NCBI RefSeq assembly: GCF_003012735.1
Contig: NZ_PXYI01000012.1
Location: forward strand, 62,001-126,000
From: Allosphingosinicella deserti
GTDB taxonomy: Bacteria; Pseudomonadota; Alphaproteobacteria; Sphingomonadales; Sphingomonadaceae
Direction of reading: 5' to 3'
DNA: 64,000 nt
In this document: positions 25,643-35,405 of the stretch, piece by piece
Layout of the letters: each line of letters begins with the position of its first letter
Numbering within the stretch: position 1 is the first letter of the stretch
Program-made: the position numbers and the translations under genes
Notes under the pieces: model-generated
The model's input: only the letters and a program-made list of their open reading frames with translations
Told to the model about the DNA's origin: nothing
The model's database searches: none

Positions 25643-26740
25643 ATGCGATCGTCCTCCTTTGCCGTCTTCGCCGCGATGTTGCTTACCCTGATGCTGCCGA
25701 CGGGAGCGTCGGCCGCACCGGAGGCACTTTATGAAGGCGTCGTCGGCGGGGCCCGAGTCGTCGTGGCGCTGACCGAGGACGGGGGAGAGTTTTTCGGCCG
25801 CTATTTCTACCGGGCGTCGCGGCTCGACATCGATCTGTCCGGCAAGGCCGAGGGCAGCGCGATAACCTTGCAGTCGCGGACGACCGGCGACCAGCTGCGG
25901 CTGAAGCGCATCGGCGCGAATCTCACCGGCGTGCTGACGACCGCAAAGGCACGAAGCTTGCCGGTCAGCCTGCAACCGGCCGGCACTCCGCACGGACTCC
26001 CTGCAGACGTACCGCCTGGACTGAGCCTCTATGAACGCTGGCGTCTCGCCGGCCTTCGCCTCGCGCCGCAGCAAGCGGAGACGATCGATGGCAGAACGAT
26101 CCGCTGGTACCGTGAGCCGCTGTCCGGCATCAGGCTGTTCCGGCTCGAGACCGGCTATCCGGCGCCGGCGATGGCGGCGATCAACCGTGAACTCGCGCGC
26201 AACCAGTGGCAGACGGTCTCGGACTGGTTCGCCTGTACAGGTTCGGACGGACGGCCCGGCACCGAGATCGCCGAGGCGGACAGGCCGTGGCTCGGGGCCG
26301 ATCATATGAGCTATGCCTGGACCGCCAGCTGGAGCTGCGCAGGCAATGCGCACCCCGACTTCGCAACGGTGGGGCACAGTTACGACATGCGCACGGGGGG
26401 CGAGCTGCACCTCGACGACCTGCTGCGCTTCGGATCGGTGCCGGTTCCCGCGGAAGACGGCGACGGCTGGTACGCCTATCGCAGCAACAGCTTCGCGCCG
26501 GGCGTGGTCGCGTTGCTGAAGCGCCATCATCCCCAACAGATGGCGCCTCCAGGCGAGGGCGCGGAGGACGAATGCGATTATGCGGACCCCGAGGTCTGGA
26601 ATTTCCCCGCCTGGGTGCTGTCGGACAAGGGCCTGTGGCTCGGCGCCTCTTTCCCACGGGTGCAGCGCGCCTGCGACGCACCGGAATGGGCGATCATACC
26701 CTGGTCTGCGCTGAGGCTGCCAGGCGGCGAGCGGCGGTAG
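25643..26740 (+). CDS. Secreted protein of unknown function
   Basis: A 365-residue protein with a signal peptide (SFAVFAAMLLTLMLPTGASA) and no later membrane segment. The mature part starts with PEALYEGVVGGARVVVALTE, a beta-rich region repeated with SGKAEGSAITLQSRTTGDQL. The C-terminal half has the pattern of a DUF3298/RsiV-like ligand-binding fold (HSYDMRTGGELHLDDLLRFG, then LGASFPRVQRACDAPEWAII), but that likeness is weak. Cysteines near residues 218, 242, 310 and 342 could form two disulfides. Start: ATG at 25643; another at 25628 adds five residues. It may act in the periplasm as a sensor or enzyme inhibitor. Function unknown. Confidence 0.75.
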   Translation: MRSSSFAVFAAMLLTLMLPTGASAAPEALYEGVVGGARVVVALTEDGGEFFGRYFYRASRLDIDLSGKAEGSAITLQSRTTGDQLRLKRIGANLTGVLTTAKARSLPVSLQPAGTPHGLPADVPPGLSLYERWRLAGLRLAPQQAETIDGRTIRWYREPLSGIRLFRLETGYPAPAMAAINRELARNQWQTVSDWFACTGSDGRPGTEIAEADRPWLGADHMSYAWTASWSCAGNAHPDFATVGHSYDMRTGGELHLDDLLRFGSVPVPAEDGDGWYAYRSNSFAPGVVALLKRHHPQQMAPPGEGAEDECDYADPEVWNFPAWVLSDKGLWLGASFPRVQRACDAPEWAIIPWSALRLPGGERR

Positions 26741-27052
26741 CCGATACCTTCCGCTCGACGGACGGCCGCTGGATCATCGAAACAGGGCCTGGACGCGCAG
26801 ACCGGTCTACCACGCCTTACCCTGATTTACCGTCAGACGCCCGACCCTCGCGACGGGGACGGTGTCAGTCGCATTGCGTCGAACCTTGCCCGGCGCCGAG
26901 GCGCGCTGCTCCACCAGGACGCGCGCCGGCAGGGATGATGGTTGCCGTGCCTCTTCCGGGCTGAAGCCCGGGCTTTCGCCGGGATGACGGTTTGGAAGAG
27001 ATGACGGCATGGCCATCCACGCCGTGGCGAGCAGCGGTCGCGGGTCTGCCGC
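26741..27052. other. Intergenic region with a repeat fragment
   Basis: About 310 bp between two convergent genes. I see no gene. At about 26958-26990 there is GGGCTGAAGCCCGGGCTTTCGCCGGGATGACGG in pieces: the CCGGGATGACGG end is a common short repeat in alphaproteobacteria, and GGGCTGAAGCCC forms a small hairpin. Either side could use it as a terminator. Confidence 0.5.
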
Positions 27053-28201
27053 TCAGCCCGCCGGTACCAGCTTCAGCAGCCGTCCGCCCTCGCCGTCTTC
27101 CAGCACGTAGACGCTGCCGTCTGCGCCCTGCTCGACCTCGCGGATGCGCTTGCCCATCGGGAAGCGCTCGGCTTCGCGGGCGCTGGTGCCGTTGAAGGCG
27201 ACACGGATCAGCGCTTCGCTGGAGAGGCCGCCGATCAGCGCGCTGCCCTGCCAAGCCGGGAATTTGGCGCCGGAATAGACGATCATGCTCGACGGCGAGA
27301 TCACCGGGGTCCAGGTCACTTCCGGCGCGTTGAACTCCGGACGCGTGTCGTGATCGGGGATCGGCCGGCCGTCATAATGATCGCCGTTGGAGACGATCGG
27401 ATAGCCGTAATTGGATCCGCGCTCGACCAGGTTGAGCTCGTCGCCGCCCTTGGGCCCCATCTCGTTGGTCCACAGCCGCCCCTGCCCGTCGAAGGCAATG
27501 CCGAGCAGGTTGCGGTGGCCGAGGCTCCAGACCTGGGCGGCGACTCCGCCGCGGGCTGCGAACGGATTGTCCGCCGGCACCGAGCCGTCGTCGTTGAGGC
27601 GAATGACCTTGCCCAAATTCTGGTTCATGTCCTGCGCCGGCGTGAACTTCTGCCGCTCGCCGCTGGTGATGTAGAGCTTGCGATCAGGACCGAAGGCGAT
27701 GCGGTGGGAATAATGGCCCTGGCCTTCGACCTTGGGCGATTGCCGCCAGATCGTCTGCAGCCCGTCGAGCCGGGCGCTGCCGCCTTCGCGGACCAGCCGC
27801 GCACGGCCGACCACCGCGCCATGGGTGTTGCCCTCGCCGGCCTCTGCCCAGCTGAGATAGACGAGATTGTTCTCGCTGAATTCGGGATGGAGGACGACGT
27901 CGCCGAAGCCGCCCTGCCCGCCATAATCGACCTTTGGGACGCCCGCGACCGCGATCGGCGTGCCGCCGCCGGGAGCGAGCAGCAGCAGGCGGCCGGCTTT
28001 CTCGGTGATCAGCGCGTGACCGCCGGGCAGAAAGGTCATCGCCCAGGGTTCGTCGAACTTGGCGACTTCCTGGACAGCGAAGGGACGTCCGCCCTGCGCC
28101 TGCGTCGCGGCATTGCCGCCGCCGACGGTTTCGCCCTGCGCGTTGCAGGCGGAAGCCGCCAGCATCAGGGTGGGGAGTGCAACCAGGCCGAACGCGCGCA
28201 T
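27053..28201 (-). CDS. PQQ-dependent sugar dehydrogenase, YliI-like, lipoprotein
   Basis: A 382-residue six-bladed beta-propeller of the soluble aldose sugar dehydrogenase (YliI/GSDH) family. These periplasmic enzymes oxidise aldose sugars with PQQ and pass electrons to the respiratory chain. The ATG at 28201 is preceded by CGGAGG. The N-terminus looks like a lipoprotein signal (TLMLAASAC, lipid on Cys19). Family blocks include [70 protein letters not shown] and [13 protein letters not shown]. The His in GHRN and the acidic GGDE region belong to the PQQ/Ca site. No pqq biosynthesis genes are in the window. It faces away from rimP and shares its 350-bp upstream region. Confidence 0.93.
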   Translation of the reverse strand: MRAFGLVALPTLMLAASACNAQGETVGGGNAATQAQGGRPFAVQEVAKFDEPWAMTFLPGGHALITEKAGRLLLLAPGGGTPIAVAGVPKVDYGGQGGFGDVVLHPEFSENNLVYLSWAEAGEGNTHGAVVGRARLVREGGSARLDGLQTIWRQSPKVEGQGHYSHRIAFGPDRKLYITSGERQKFTPAQDMNQNLGKVIRLNDDGSVPADNPFAARGGVAAQVWSLGHRNLLGIAFDGQGRLWTNEMGPKGGDELNLVERGSNYGYPIVSNGDHYDGRPIPDHDTRPEFNAPEVTWTPVISPSSMIVYSGAKFPAWQGSALIGGLSSEALIRVAFNGTSAREAERFPMGKRIREVEQGADGSVYVLEDGEGGRLLKLVPAG

Positions 28202-28549
28202 CAAAGCCTCCGAAGTTTCGGGATCAGGACAACAGCCCTGCTCAACCGCCGCTGGCCCGTCAAGCGCCCTGGCGGCCGATGCCGAAATCATTGCGACTCG
28301 GGCGCCGGGCCACAGCTTCATTTCGGCAGAAAGCCGTGCGATATCAACCTGGACACAAGGCCAAGGCACCGCTCGCCGCGCGTGCCGCCCCTCTCCGCTT
28401 CGACGGCCGATTTCCGCGCCATTCCGCGCTTGTCGTTTTTTGTCGGCGGGCCTATATGGCGTTCACCTTCCTCGACATCGCTAGACGTTGAGGCTGGTCC
28501 CGGGGGTCGGGGCCGGCGCGGGGAAGCTTTGTTTTTGGGACCGATCCGA
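28202..28549. promoter_or_regulatory. Divergent control region between the sugar dehydrogenase and rimP
   Basis: About 350 bp with no gene seen on either strand. It holds a good sigma-70-type promoter facing rimP (28430-28458), leaving a leader of about 85 bases rich in G and C that could form structure (CCGGGGGTCGGGGCCGGC near 28500). Confidence 0.6.
28430..28458 (+). promoter_or_regulatory. Sigma-70-type promoter for the rimP-nusA-infB operon
   Basis: -35 TTGTCG (28430-28435) and -10 TATATG (28453-28458), exactly 17 bp apart and upstream of the first gene of the operon. Transcription would start near 28465. The T-rich spacer beginning TTTTTT stands out from the GC-rich surroundings. Confidence 0.65.
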
Positions 28550-29077
28550 ATGGCGGACATGACCGCAGTGCAGAGCCTCATCGAACCCGCGGCGCAGGCC
28601 GAAGGGCTGGCGCTGGTGCGCGTCAAGATGATCGGCGGCACCTCCGACCCGACTCTGCAGATCATGGCGGAGCGGCCGGACACGCGGCAGCTGACGCTGG
28701 AGGATTGCGAGCGGCTGTCGCGCCGGATTTCCGAAATCCTCGACGAGACCGATCCGATCGACGGCGCCTATCGCCTGGAGGTCAGCTCCCCCGGCATCGA
28801 CCGGCCGCTGACCCGGTTGCAGGATTTCGAGGATTGGAAGGGCCATCAGGCGCGGATCACGCTCGAGGAACCGCTCGCCAACCGCAAGCAGTTCACCGGC
28901 GACCTCCTCGGCATCGAGGGCGAGACGATACTGGTCGAGGTACCGGGCCTCGGCTCGACCGGGCTGCCGTTCGCAGCGCTCCGCTCCGCCAAGCTCGTCA
29001 TGACCGATAAACTCATCGCCGCGACCGCGCCTTTGTCCGCGGACGGCGCCGACAGAATTCAAGTAGAGGAAGACTGA
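28550..29077 (+). CDS. rimP: Ribosome maturation factor RimP
   Basis: Helps 30S assembly, binding near S12 and S5. The 175-residue protein has the N-terminal alpha/beta domain with IEPAAQAEGLALVRVKMIGG and LEDCERLSRRISEILDE, the signature YRLEVSSPGIDRPLT, and a C-terminal SH3-like domain with RITLEEPLANRKQFTGDLLG. Start: ATG at 28550; an ATG three codons later is also possible. It is 1 bp from nusA with nusA's GAGGAAG inside its end, the standard rimP-nusA pairing. First gene of the long operon driven by the promoter at 28430. Confidence 0.95.
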   Translation: MADMTAVQSLIEPAAQAEGLALVRVKMIGGTSDPTLQIMAERPDTRQLTLEDCERLSRRISEILDETDPIDGAYRLEVSSPGIDRPLTRLQDFEDWKGHQARITLEEPLANRKQFTGDLLGIEGETILVEVPGLGSTGLPFAALRSAKLVMTDKLIAATAPLSADGADRIQVEED

Positions 29078-29078
29078 C

Positions 29079-30680
29079 ATGGCCACTGCTGCCGTTTCCG
29101 CCAACAAGGCCGAGCTGCTCGCCATCGCCGACGCGGTTGCCCGCGAGAAGCTGATCGACCGCGGCATCGTCATCGAGGCGATGGAGGATGCCATCCAGCG
29201 CGCCGCCCGTGCCCGCTACGGCGCCGAGAACGACATCCGCGCCAAGCTCGATCCCGTTTCGGGCGATCTGCGCCTGTGGCGCGTCGTCGAGGTGGTCGAA
29301 GAGGTGGAGGACCATTTCAAGCAGGTCAGCCTCAAGGACGCGCAGAAATTGCAGAAGGGTGCCGATCTCGGCGACTTCATCGTCGATCCGCTGCCGCCGA
29401 TCGAATTCGGCCGCATCGCCGCCCAGGCCGCCAAGCAGGTGATCTTCCAGAAGGTCCGCGATGCCGAGCGCGAGCGCCAATTCGAGGAGTTCAAGGACCG
29501 AGTCGGCGAGATCATCACCGGCGTCGTCAAGCGGGTCGAATTCGGCCACGTCGTCGTCGATCTCGGCCGCGCCGAGGGCGTCGTCCGCCGCGACCAGCAG
29601 ATCCCGCGCGAAGTCGTCCGCGTCGGCGACCGGGTCCGCTCGCTGATCCTGTCCGTTCGCCGCGAAAATCGCGGGCCGCAGATCTTCCTGTCGCGTGCCC
29701 ATCCGGACTTCATGAAGAAGCTGTTCGCGCAGGAAGTCCCCGAAATTTACGACTCGATCATCGAGATCAAGGCCGCCGCCCGCGATCCGGGCAGCCGCGC
29801 CAAGATCGGCGTGATCAGCCATGACAGCTCGATCGACCCGGTCGGCGCCTGCGTCGGCATGAAGGGCAGCCGAGTCCAGGCCGTCGTCCAGGAGCTGCAG
29901 GGCGAGAAGATCGACATCATTCCCTGGTCCGAGGATCTCGCGACCTTCGTTGTCAACGCGCTGCAGCCGGCGACGGTCAGCCGCGTCGTCATCGACGAGG
30001 AGGAGAGCCGCATCGAAGTGGTCGTCCCCGACGACCAGCTCAGCCTCGCGATCGGCCGCCGCGGCCAGAATGTCCGCCTCGCCTCACAGCTCACCGGCTC
30101 GGCGATCGACATCATGACCGAGGCCGACGCCAGCGAGAAGCGCCAGCGTGAATTCGTCGAGCGCTCGTCGATGTTCCAGGAGGAACTCGACGTCGACGAG
30201 ACGCTCGCCCAGCTGCTGGTCGCCGAAGGCTTCGGCGCGCTCGAGGAAGTGGCCTATGTCGAACTGGACGAGCTCGCCTCGATCGAAGGCTTCGACGACG
30301 AGCTGGCCACCGAGCTTCAGAGCCGCGCCCAGGAGGCGCTCGATCGCCGCGAGGAAGCTTCGCGCGAGGAGCGCCGCGCGCTCGGAGTCGAGGATGCCCT
30401 CGCCGAGATGCCGTATCTCAACGAAGCGATGCTGGTGACGCTCGGCAAGGCGGGCATCAAGACGCTCGACGATCTCGCCGATCTCGCCACCGACGAGCTG
30501 GTGCAGAAGAAGCGTCCCGAGCAGCGCCGCCAGCGCGAAAGCAACCGGTCCGAGGACAAGGGCGGGATTCTCGCCGAATATGGTCTCTCCGACGAACAGG
30601 GTAACGAGATCATCATGGCCGCACGCGCCCACTGGTTCGAAGATGAAGGGGAGGACGCTGTTGCGGAAACCTCCCAATGA
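29079..30680 (+). CDS. nusA: Transcription termination/antitermination protein NusA
   Basis: A 533-residue RNA-polymerase-binding elongation factor. Domains in order: N-terminal RNAP-binding domain (1-130), S1 domain (about 135-200, with [20 protein letters not shown]), KH1 and KH2 (about 205-350, with [18 protein letters not shown] and [16 protein letters not shown]). Two C-terminal helix-hairpin-helix acidic repeats follow (from about 365, with [20 protein letters not shown] and [20 protein letters not shown]), as in other proteobacterial NusA proteins with AR domains. Start ATG at 29079 with AGAGGAAG upstream. It is followed after 174 bp by the YlxR gene, in the order conserved across bacteria. 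Confidence 0.97.
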   Translation: MATAAVSANKAELLAIADAVAREKLIDRGIVIEAMEDAIQRAARARYGAENDIRAKLDPVSGDLRLWRVVEVVEEVEDHFKQVSLKDAQKLQKGADLGDFIVDPLPPIEFGRIAAQAAKQVIFQKVRDAERERQFEEFKDRVGEIITGVVKRVEFGHVVVDLGRAEGVVRRDQQIPREVVRVGDRVRSLILSVRRENRGPQIFLSRAHPDFMKKLFAQEVPEIYDSIIEIKAAARDPGSRAKIGVISHDSSIDPVGACVGMKGSRVQAVVQELQGEKIDIIPWSEDLATFVVNALQPATVSRVVIDEEESRIEVVVPDDQLSLAIGRRGQNVRLASQLTGSAIDIMTEADASEKRQREFVERSSMFQEELDVDETLAQLLVAEGFGALEEVAYVELDELASIEGFDDELATELQSRAQEALDRREEASREERRALGVEDALAEMPYLNEAMLVTLGKAGIKTLDDLADLATDELVQKKRPEQRRQRESNRSEDKGGILAEYGLSDEQGNEIIMAARAHWFEDEGEDAVAETSQ

Positions 30681-30854
30681 CACCCTAACGAACCGATTTC
30701 TCTCCCGGATCACGGAGGGGCTTGGGCTGGCTCGGCGAAACCGGCGGCATGATGCCGCCGGCTTTGGCCGTGCATGCGCGCCTGACGCACGTCGCGCCCC
30801 GCGCCGCACGCGAGAGGGGCGCCCGTTCGGCTGCTTCGCCGGGGAGGGGCTGTC

Positions 30855-31547
30855 ATGAGCGACAAGCATGTTCCCGAGCGCAAATGCATCCTCTCCGGAG
30901 AGCATGACGCGCGCGACGATCTCATACGGCTGGCGCTCGGCCCCGACGGCGTGGTCGCGCCGGATGTCCGGGCCAAGGCGCCGGGACGCGGGGCGTGGAT
31001 CGGAGTCGATCGGGCCACGCTGGAAAAAGCGCAGGCCAACGGCAAGCTGCGCGGCGCGCTCGCCCGGGCGTTCAAGGGTCCGGTGACGGCGCCGGACGAT
31101 CTCGGCGCCCGAATCGAGGGCGCTTTGCGCCAGAACGCGCTCGACCGGCTCGGCCTGGAGGCAAAGGCCGGAACGCTGATTTCGGGCAGCGAGAAGATCG
31201 ACGTCGCGCTTCGCCGCGGCCAGGTCCATCTGCTGCTCCACGCTGCCGATGCCGGCGAAGACGGCACCCGCAAGCTCGAGCAGGCCTACCGAGTCGGCAG
31301 CGGCGACGAAGACGGGCCCAAGTCCGACGGCCCCCAAGGACTGGTTTTTCCAGCGGAAAGACCCATATTGTCATTGGCCCTCGGACGCCAGAATGTGGTA
31401 CATGTTGCGGTAATCGATCGCGCTGCCGCACAGCGCGTGCGTCATGCGCTTGAGCGGTGGCGCGATTTTATTGGTCAGAAGGTCGGGCTAAGCGCCGCAT
31501 CGGCGGGTACGTCGGATGCGTCGGCTGTGGATGTGAACGAAGGATAG
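30855..31547 (+). CDS. YlxR-type RNA-binding protein with L7Ae-like C-terminal domain
   Basis: A 230-residue protein. The N-terminal YlxR/DUF448 domain (about 8-85) has the family's RKCILSGE (RxCxxT-like) and DVRAKAPGRGAWIGVDR patch. The C-terminal part from about 95 resembles a ribosomal L7Ae-like fold (LGLEAKAGTLISGSEKIDVA, RRGQVHLLLHAADAGEDGTR). Many firmicutes have YlxR alone, with the L7Ae-like protein as a separate gene; fusion of the two is usual in alphaproteobacteria. It likely binds structured RNA; YlxR has been linked to RNase P. It ends 2 bp before infB. Its tail after residue 215 (SAASAGTSDASAVDVNEG) is low complexity. Confidence 0.9.
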   Translation: MSDKHVPERKCILSGEHDARDDLIRLALGPDGVVAPDVRAKAPGRGAWIGVDRATLEKAQANGKLRGALARAFKGPVTAPDDLGARIEGALRQNALDRLGLEAKAGTLISGSEKIDVALRRGQVHLLLHAADAGEDGTRKLEQAYRVGSGDEDGPKSDGPQGLVFPAERPILSLALGRQNVVHVAVIDRAAAQRVRHALERWRDFIGQKVGLSAASAGTSDASAVDVNEG

Positions 31548-31549
31548 TA

Positions 31550-34279
31550 ATGAGCGATACGACTGATAAGCCGAAGCTGGGAGCGCGCGCGCCGCTGGGC
31601 CTGAAACGCACCGTTGAGACTGGCAAGGTGAAGCAGAGCTTCAGCCACGGCCGGTCGAACACCGTCGTCGTCGAAGTGAAGAAGCGTCGCATCCTCGGCC
31701 GTCCCGGCGAGGAGGCACCGCGTGTCGAGGAGGCGCCGCAGCCCGCGGCCGCAGCCCCCGCAGCCCCGGCCCCGGCCCCGGCGCCTGCGCCCGCCGCCGC
31801 TGCGCCTTCGGCCCCGGCCGCCGTTGCGCCCGCGGCGCCGGCTCCGACCCAGCCGTCCGCTCAGGTCGCGGCCCCGGCTCCCACCCAGGCTGCGGCGACG
31901 CCAGCGCGTGCCCCGTCGGCGCCTGCCGCTCGGGCTCCGCAGCCGGCCGCGCCCGCTCCGCGTCCGGCCCCGTCCGCCCGGCCGATGCCGAACGATCCGA
32001 TGGCCCGCCGCGAATTCCAGGAGCGCCTGCTGCGCGAAGCCGAGGAAGCCCGCCTGAACGTGCTGGAGGAAGCGCGCCGCCGCGAGGACCGCCAGGCCCA
32101 GCAGGCGACCGAGGACGAGCGCCGCCGCCAGGAAGAGAATCGCCGCGCCGAGGAAGAGGCACGCCGCAAGGCCGAGGAAGAGGCCGCCGAAGCCGCGCGC
32201 CGCGCGACCGAGGAAGCCTCGCAGCCGGCCGCTGCGCCGGGTGGCGCGCAGCCTGCCGGCAACGGCTCGGCTCCGGCGACCGCCCGGACCGAGGAAGAGC
32301 GCCGCGGCGCCCTGCCGCGTCCGAAGACTCCGACGACCGCGCCGAAGCGCCCCGAGCCGGCGCGTCCGGGCCGTGGCCGCGACGACCGCCGCCACGCCGG
32401 CAAGCTCACCGTCACCCGCGCGCTTTCGGGCGGCGACGACGACAATCGCGCCCGCTCGCTGGCCGCGCTCCGCCGCGCCCGCGAAAAGGAAAAGCGTGCC
32501 CACCAGCAGTCCGGTCCGTCGGCCAAGCAGGTTCGCGACGTCGTCGTGCCGGAGACGATCACGGTCGGCGAGCTCGCCAACCGCATGGCCGAGCGTGCCG
32601 CCGATCTGGTGAAATCGCTGTTCAAGATGGGCATGGTGGTGACCGTCAACCAGACGGTCGATCAGGACACCGCAGAACTGCTGGTCACCGAGTTCGGGCA
32701 CAACATCAAGCGCGTCTCCGAATCCGACGTAGAAATCGGGCTGGGCGGCGACGAGGATGCGGCCGAGAACCTGCAGGCGCGGCCGCCGGTGGTCACCATC
32801 ATGGGCCACGTCGACCACGGCAAGACCTCGCTTCTCGACGCGATCCGCGGCGCGAACGTGGTCTCCGGCGAGGCCGGCGGGATTACCCAGCATATCGGTG
32901 CCTACCAGGTGCAGCTGCCCGACAAATCGAAGATCACCTTCCTCGATACGCCGGGCCACGAGGCGTTCACCGAGATGCGCCAGCGCGGTGCCAACGTCAC
33001 CGACATCGTCGTGCTGGTCGTTGCCGCCGATGATGGGCTCAAGCCGCAGACGGTGGAAGCGATCAACCACACCAAGGCGGCCGGCGTGCCGATGATCGTC
33101 GCGATCAACAAGATCGACAAGGACGGTGCGCGTCCGCAGCGGGTCCGCGAGGAATTGCTGCAGCACGAGATCGTCGTCGAGGATCTTGGCGGCGACGTCC
33201 AGGACGTCGAGGTTTCGGCGCTGAAAAAGACCAACCTCGACGGCTTGCTCGAGGCGATCGCGCTACAGGCCGAACTGCTCGAGATCACCGCCAACCCGGA
33301 CCGCCCCGCCGAGGGCGCGGTCGTCGAAGCCAAGCTCGACAAGGGCCGCGGCCCGCTCGCGACGGTGCTCGTCCAGCGCGGCACGCTCCGCGTCGGCGAC
33401 ATCTTCGTGGTCGGTGCGATCTCCGGCAAGGTCCGCGCGATGATCGACGACAAGGGCCGCCAGGTGAAGGAAGCGGGTCCGTCGGTTCCGGTGGAAGTGC
33501 TCGGCCTGTCCGGCGTTCCGTCGGCGGGCGACGTGCTCACCGTCGTCGAGAACGAGGCGCGGGCCCGCGAGGTCGCCGATTATCGCCAGGGTCTCCTCGA
33601 CCGCAAGCGGACGACGTCGGCACCGATCAGCCTGGAGAACATGTTCGCCTCGCGCGCCAGCCAGACCAAGGAATTTCCTTTGGTCATCAAGGCCGACGTG
33701 CAGGGTTCGGCGGAGGCGATCGCAACCGCGGTCAATCGCATCTCGACCGAAGACATCCGCGCGCGCATCCTGCACGCCGGAGTCGGCGGGATCACCGAGA
33801 GCGACGTGATCCTGGCCAGCGCGTCCAAGGCGCCGATCATCGGCTTCAACGTTCGCCCGAACGCCAAGGCGCGTGAGATCGCCGAGCGCAACGGCGTCGA
33901 GTTCCGCTATTACGACGTCATCTACCACCTCACCGACTGGGTGAAGCAGGCGATGGCGGGCGAGCTCGGGCCCGAGATCATCGAGACGGTCGTCGGCCGT
34001 GCCGAGGTCAAGGAAGTGTTCCCGGCCGGAAAGAAGGACAAGGCGGCGGGTCTGCTGGTGCTCGAAGGCGTGCTCCGCAAGGGCCTCCATGCGCGCCTCA
34101 CCCGTCAGGACGTCATCGTGTCCAAGACCACGATCTCGTCGCTGCGCCGGTTCAAGGACGACGTCGCCGAAGTGCGCGCGGGCCTCGAATGCGGCGTGCT
34201 GCTCGCCGACACGAACGACATCAAGGCGGGCGACCATCTTGAAGTGTTCGAAGTCGAGGAGCGCGCCCGGACCCTGTGA
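31550..34279 (+). CDS. infB: Translation initiation factor IF-2
   Basis: GTPase that brings initiator tRNA to the 30S subunit. The 909-residue protein starts at ATG 31550, with GAAGGA six bases upstream. The N-terminus is a conserved alphaproteobacterial IF-2 lead ([21 protein letters not shown]). It is followed by a long Ala/Pro-rich linker (about 65-145) and a charged coiled-coil-like stretch (about 150-235, rich in RRxEE repeats). The G domain starts near residue 415: G1 GHVDHGKT (about 420), G3 DTPGHEAF (about 466) and G4 NKIDKDGA (about 520). Domains II to IV follow, ending [13 protein letters not shown]. The stop overlaps a GTG that opens a 55-codon ORF. Only the low-complexity N-terminus departs from neighbours in codon use. 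Confidence 0.97.
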   Translation: MSDTTDKPKLGARAPLGLKRTVETGKVKQSFSHGRSNTVVVEVKKRRILGRPGEEAPRVEEAPQPAAAAPAAPAPAPAPAPAAAAPSAPAAVAPAAPAPTQPSAQVAAPAPTQAAATPARAPSAPAARAPQPAAPAPRPAPSARPMPNDPMARREFQERLLREAEEARLNVLEEARRREDRQAQQATEDERRRQEENRRAEEEARRKAEEEAAEAARRATEEASQPAAAPGGAQPAGNGSAPATARTEEERRGALPRPKTPTTAPKRPEPARPGRGRDDRRHAGKLTVTRALSGGDDDNRARSLAALRRAREKEKRAHQQSGPSAKQVRDVVVPETITVGELANRMAERAADLVKSLFKMGMVVTVNQTVDQDTAELLVTEFGHNIKRVSESDVEIGLGGDEDAAENLQARPPVVTIMGHVDHGKTSLLDAIRGANVVSGEAGGITQHIGAYQVQLPDKSKITFLDTPGHEAFTEMRQRGANVTDIVVLVVAADDGLKPQTVEAINHTKAAGVPMIVAINKIDKDGARPQRVREELLQHEIVVEDLGGDVQDVEVSALKKTNLDGLLEAIALQAELLEITANPDRPAEGAVVEAKLDKGRGPLATVLVQRGTLRVGDIFVVGAISGKVRAMIDDKGRQVKEAGPSVPVEVLGLSGVPSAGDVLTVVENEARAREVADYRQGLLDRKRTTSAPISLENMFASRASQTKEFPLVIKADVQGSAEAIATAVNRISTEDIRARILHAGVGGITESDVILASASKAPIIGFNVRPNAKAREIAERNGVEFRYYDVIYHLTDWVKQAMAGELGPEIIETVVGRAEVKEVFPAGKKDKAAGLLVLEGVLRKGLHARLTRQDVIVSKTTISSLRRFKDDVAEVRAGLECGVLLADTNDIKAGDHLEVFEVEERARTL

Positions 34280-34443
34280 GCGAACACGAGGAGGAGGAAA
34301 GCGAGTCCCGCTGGACCGACGGTGTCGACGGCTTCGGCGCGATCGAACTGGTCGGCGAAGGCGCCGGATGCCTAGGCGAAGGCTTGGGCTGCTCGCTCTC
34401 ACTCCTCCTCATCGCCGCAGTCGGGCTTCCCTGGATGATGTGA
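34276..34443 (+). CDS. Putative 55-residue membrane protein, coupled to infB
   Basis: A short open frame starting with GTG that overlaps the infB stop (GTGA) and ending 3 bp before rbfA. It reads as an acidic N-terminus ([20 protein letters not shown]) and then, from about residue 36, a hydrophobic stretch (LGCSLSLLLIAAVGLPWMM) that could span the membrane. Third codon positions are mostly G or C, as in true genes here, and the frame fills the gap between infB and rbfA almost exactly. It could still be a chance frame. No family recognised. Confidence 0.5.
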   Translation: MSEHEEEESESRWTDGVDGFGAIELVGEGAGCLGEGLGCSLSLLLIAAVGLPWMM

Positions 34444-34446
34444 GTT

Positions 34447-34863
34447 ATGAAACGTACCGAATCCAACGAAGGACGCTCCGTCCGCCTGCTCCGCGTTGGC
34501 GAGCAGGTGCGCCATGCGCTGTCCGATATCCTGATGCGCGGCGACGTCCATGACGACGTCCTCGCCAGCCATCTCGTCTCGGTCACCGAGGTGCGGATGT
34601 CGCCCGACCTGCGCCATGCGACCGTGTTCGTGAAGCCGCTGCTCGGCGAGGACGAGCAGACGGTGCTGAAGGCGCTGCGCACCAACACCGCCTATCTGCA
34701 GCGCTCGGTGGCGATGCGGGTGAACACCAAATTCGCCGCCAAGCTCAAATTCCTCGCCGACGAGAGCTTCGACGAGGGCAGCCACATCGACGCGATCCTG
34801 CGCTCGCCGGTGGTCGCGCGCGATCTGGGCGAACGCGAGGATTCCGAGACCGACGAGGCGTGA
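34447..34863 (+). CDS. rbfA: Ribosome-binding factor A
   Basis: A 138-residue KH-like protein that binds the 30S subunit during maturation and is needed for growth in the cold. The characteristic blocks are [39 protein letters not shown] and a C-terminal [20 protein letters not shown] with the family's F-x-D pattern. The start ATG is fixed by the small ORF that ends 3 bp upstream. The GTG of the next gene overlaps its TGA (GTGA). The position after infB is standard. Confidence 0.95.
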   Translation: MKRTESNEGRSVRLLRVGEQVRHALSDILMRGDVHDDVLASHLVSVTEVRMSPDLRHATVFVKPLLGEDEQTVLKALRTNTAYLQRSVAMRVNTKFAAKLKFLADESFDEGSHIDAILRSPVVARDLGEREDSETDEA

Positions 34864-35405
34864 CCCTCGGCGCGGCGATGTCGGATGGAGAGATCCGGCT
34901 GGAGCCGCTGGCAGAAGCGCATCGCGCCGCGCTCAAGGCGGCCTGCGCGGAAGATCTCGCGATCTGGCCGATCTACGCGACCTCCTACGACCCGGAGCAT
35001 TTCGACGAGAGCTTCGACCGCATCCTGGCGCGACCGAACTGGCGGTGCTTTGCGATCTTCTCGGGCGAATCGCTGGTCGGGATCAGCTGCTTCCTCGGCA
35101 TCGACCTCGACCGCATGGTGCTCGAGATCGGCAACACATATTATGTGCCGGCACTGCGCGGGACCGGGTTCAACCGCCGGGTCAAGGACCTGATGCTGAC
35201 CCGCGCGTTCGACTGCGGCTTCCGGCGCGTCGAATTCCGTGTCGATGCCCGCAACGGCCGGTCGCAGGCCGCGATGGCGAAGATCGGGGGGGTGCGCGAA
35301 GGCGTCATCCGCCAGGATCGGATCACCTGGAACGGCCATGTCCGCGACACGGTGCTCTTCTCGATCCTCGCCGACGAATATCGTGCGCGCAATGCCGCCG
35401 GATAA
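34860..35405 (+). CDS. GNAT family N-acetyltransferase (RimJ/RimL-like)
   Basis: A 181-residue acetyltransferase of the RimJ/RimL type. Motifs: N-terminal [19 protein letters not shown]; central beta strands with [20 protein letters not shown]; the acetyl-CoA region [20 protein letters not shown], which takes the place of the usual Q/RxxGxG/A loop; and [20 protein letters not shown] with the conserved Asn of this group. Start: GTG at 34860 (GTGA overlap with rbfA) or ATG at 34878; I give the first. The target could be a protein N-terminus or a small molecule. It overlaps the next gene by 14 bases. Confidence 0.85.
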   Translation: MTLGAAMSDGEIRLEPLAEAHRAALKAACAEDLAIWPIYATSYDPEHFDESFDRILARPNWRCFAIFSGESLVGISCFLGIDLDRMVLEIGNTYYVPALRGTGFNRRVKDLMLTRAFDCGFRRVEFRVDARNGRSQAAMAKIGGVREGVIRQDRITWNGHVRDTVLFSILADEYRARNAAG

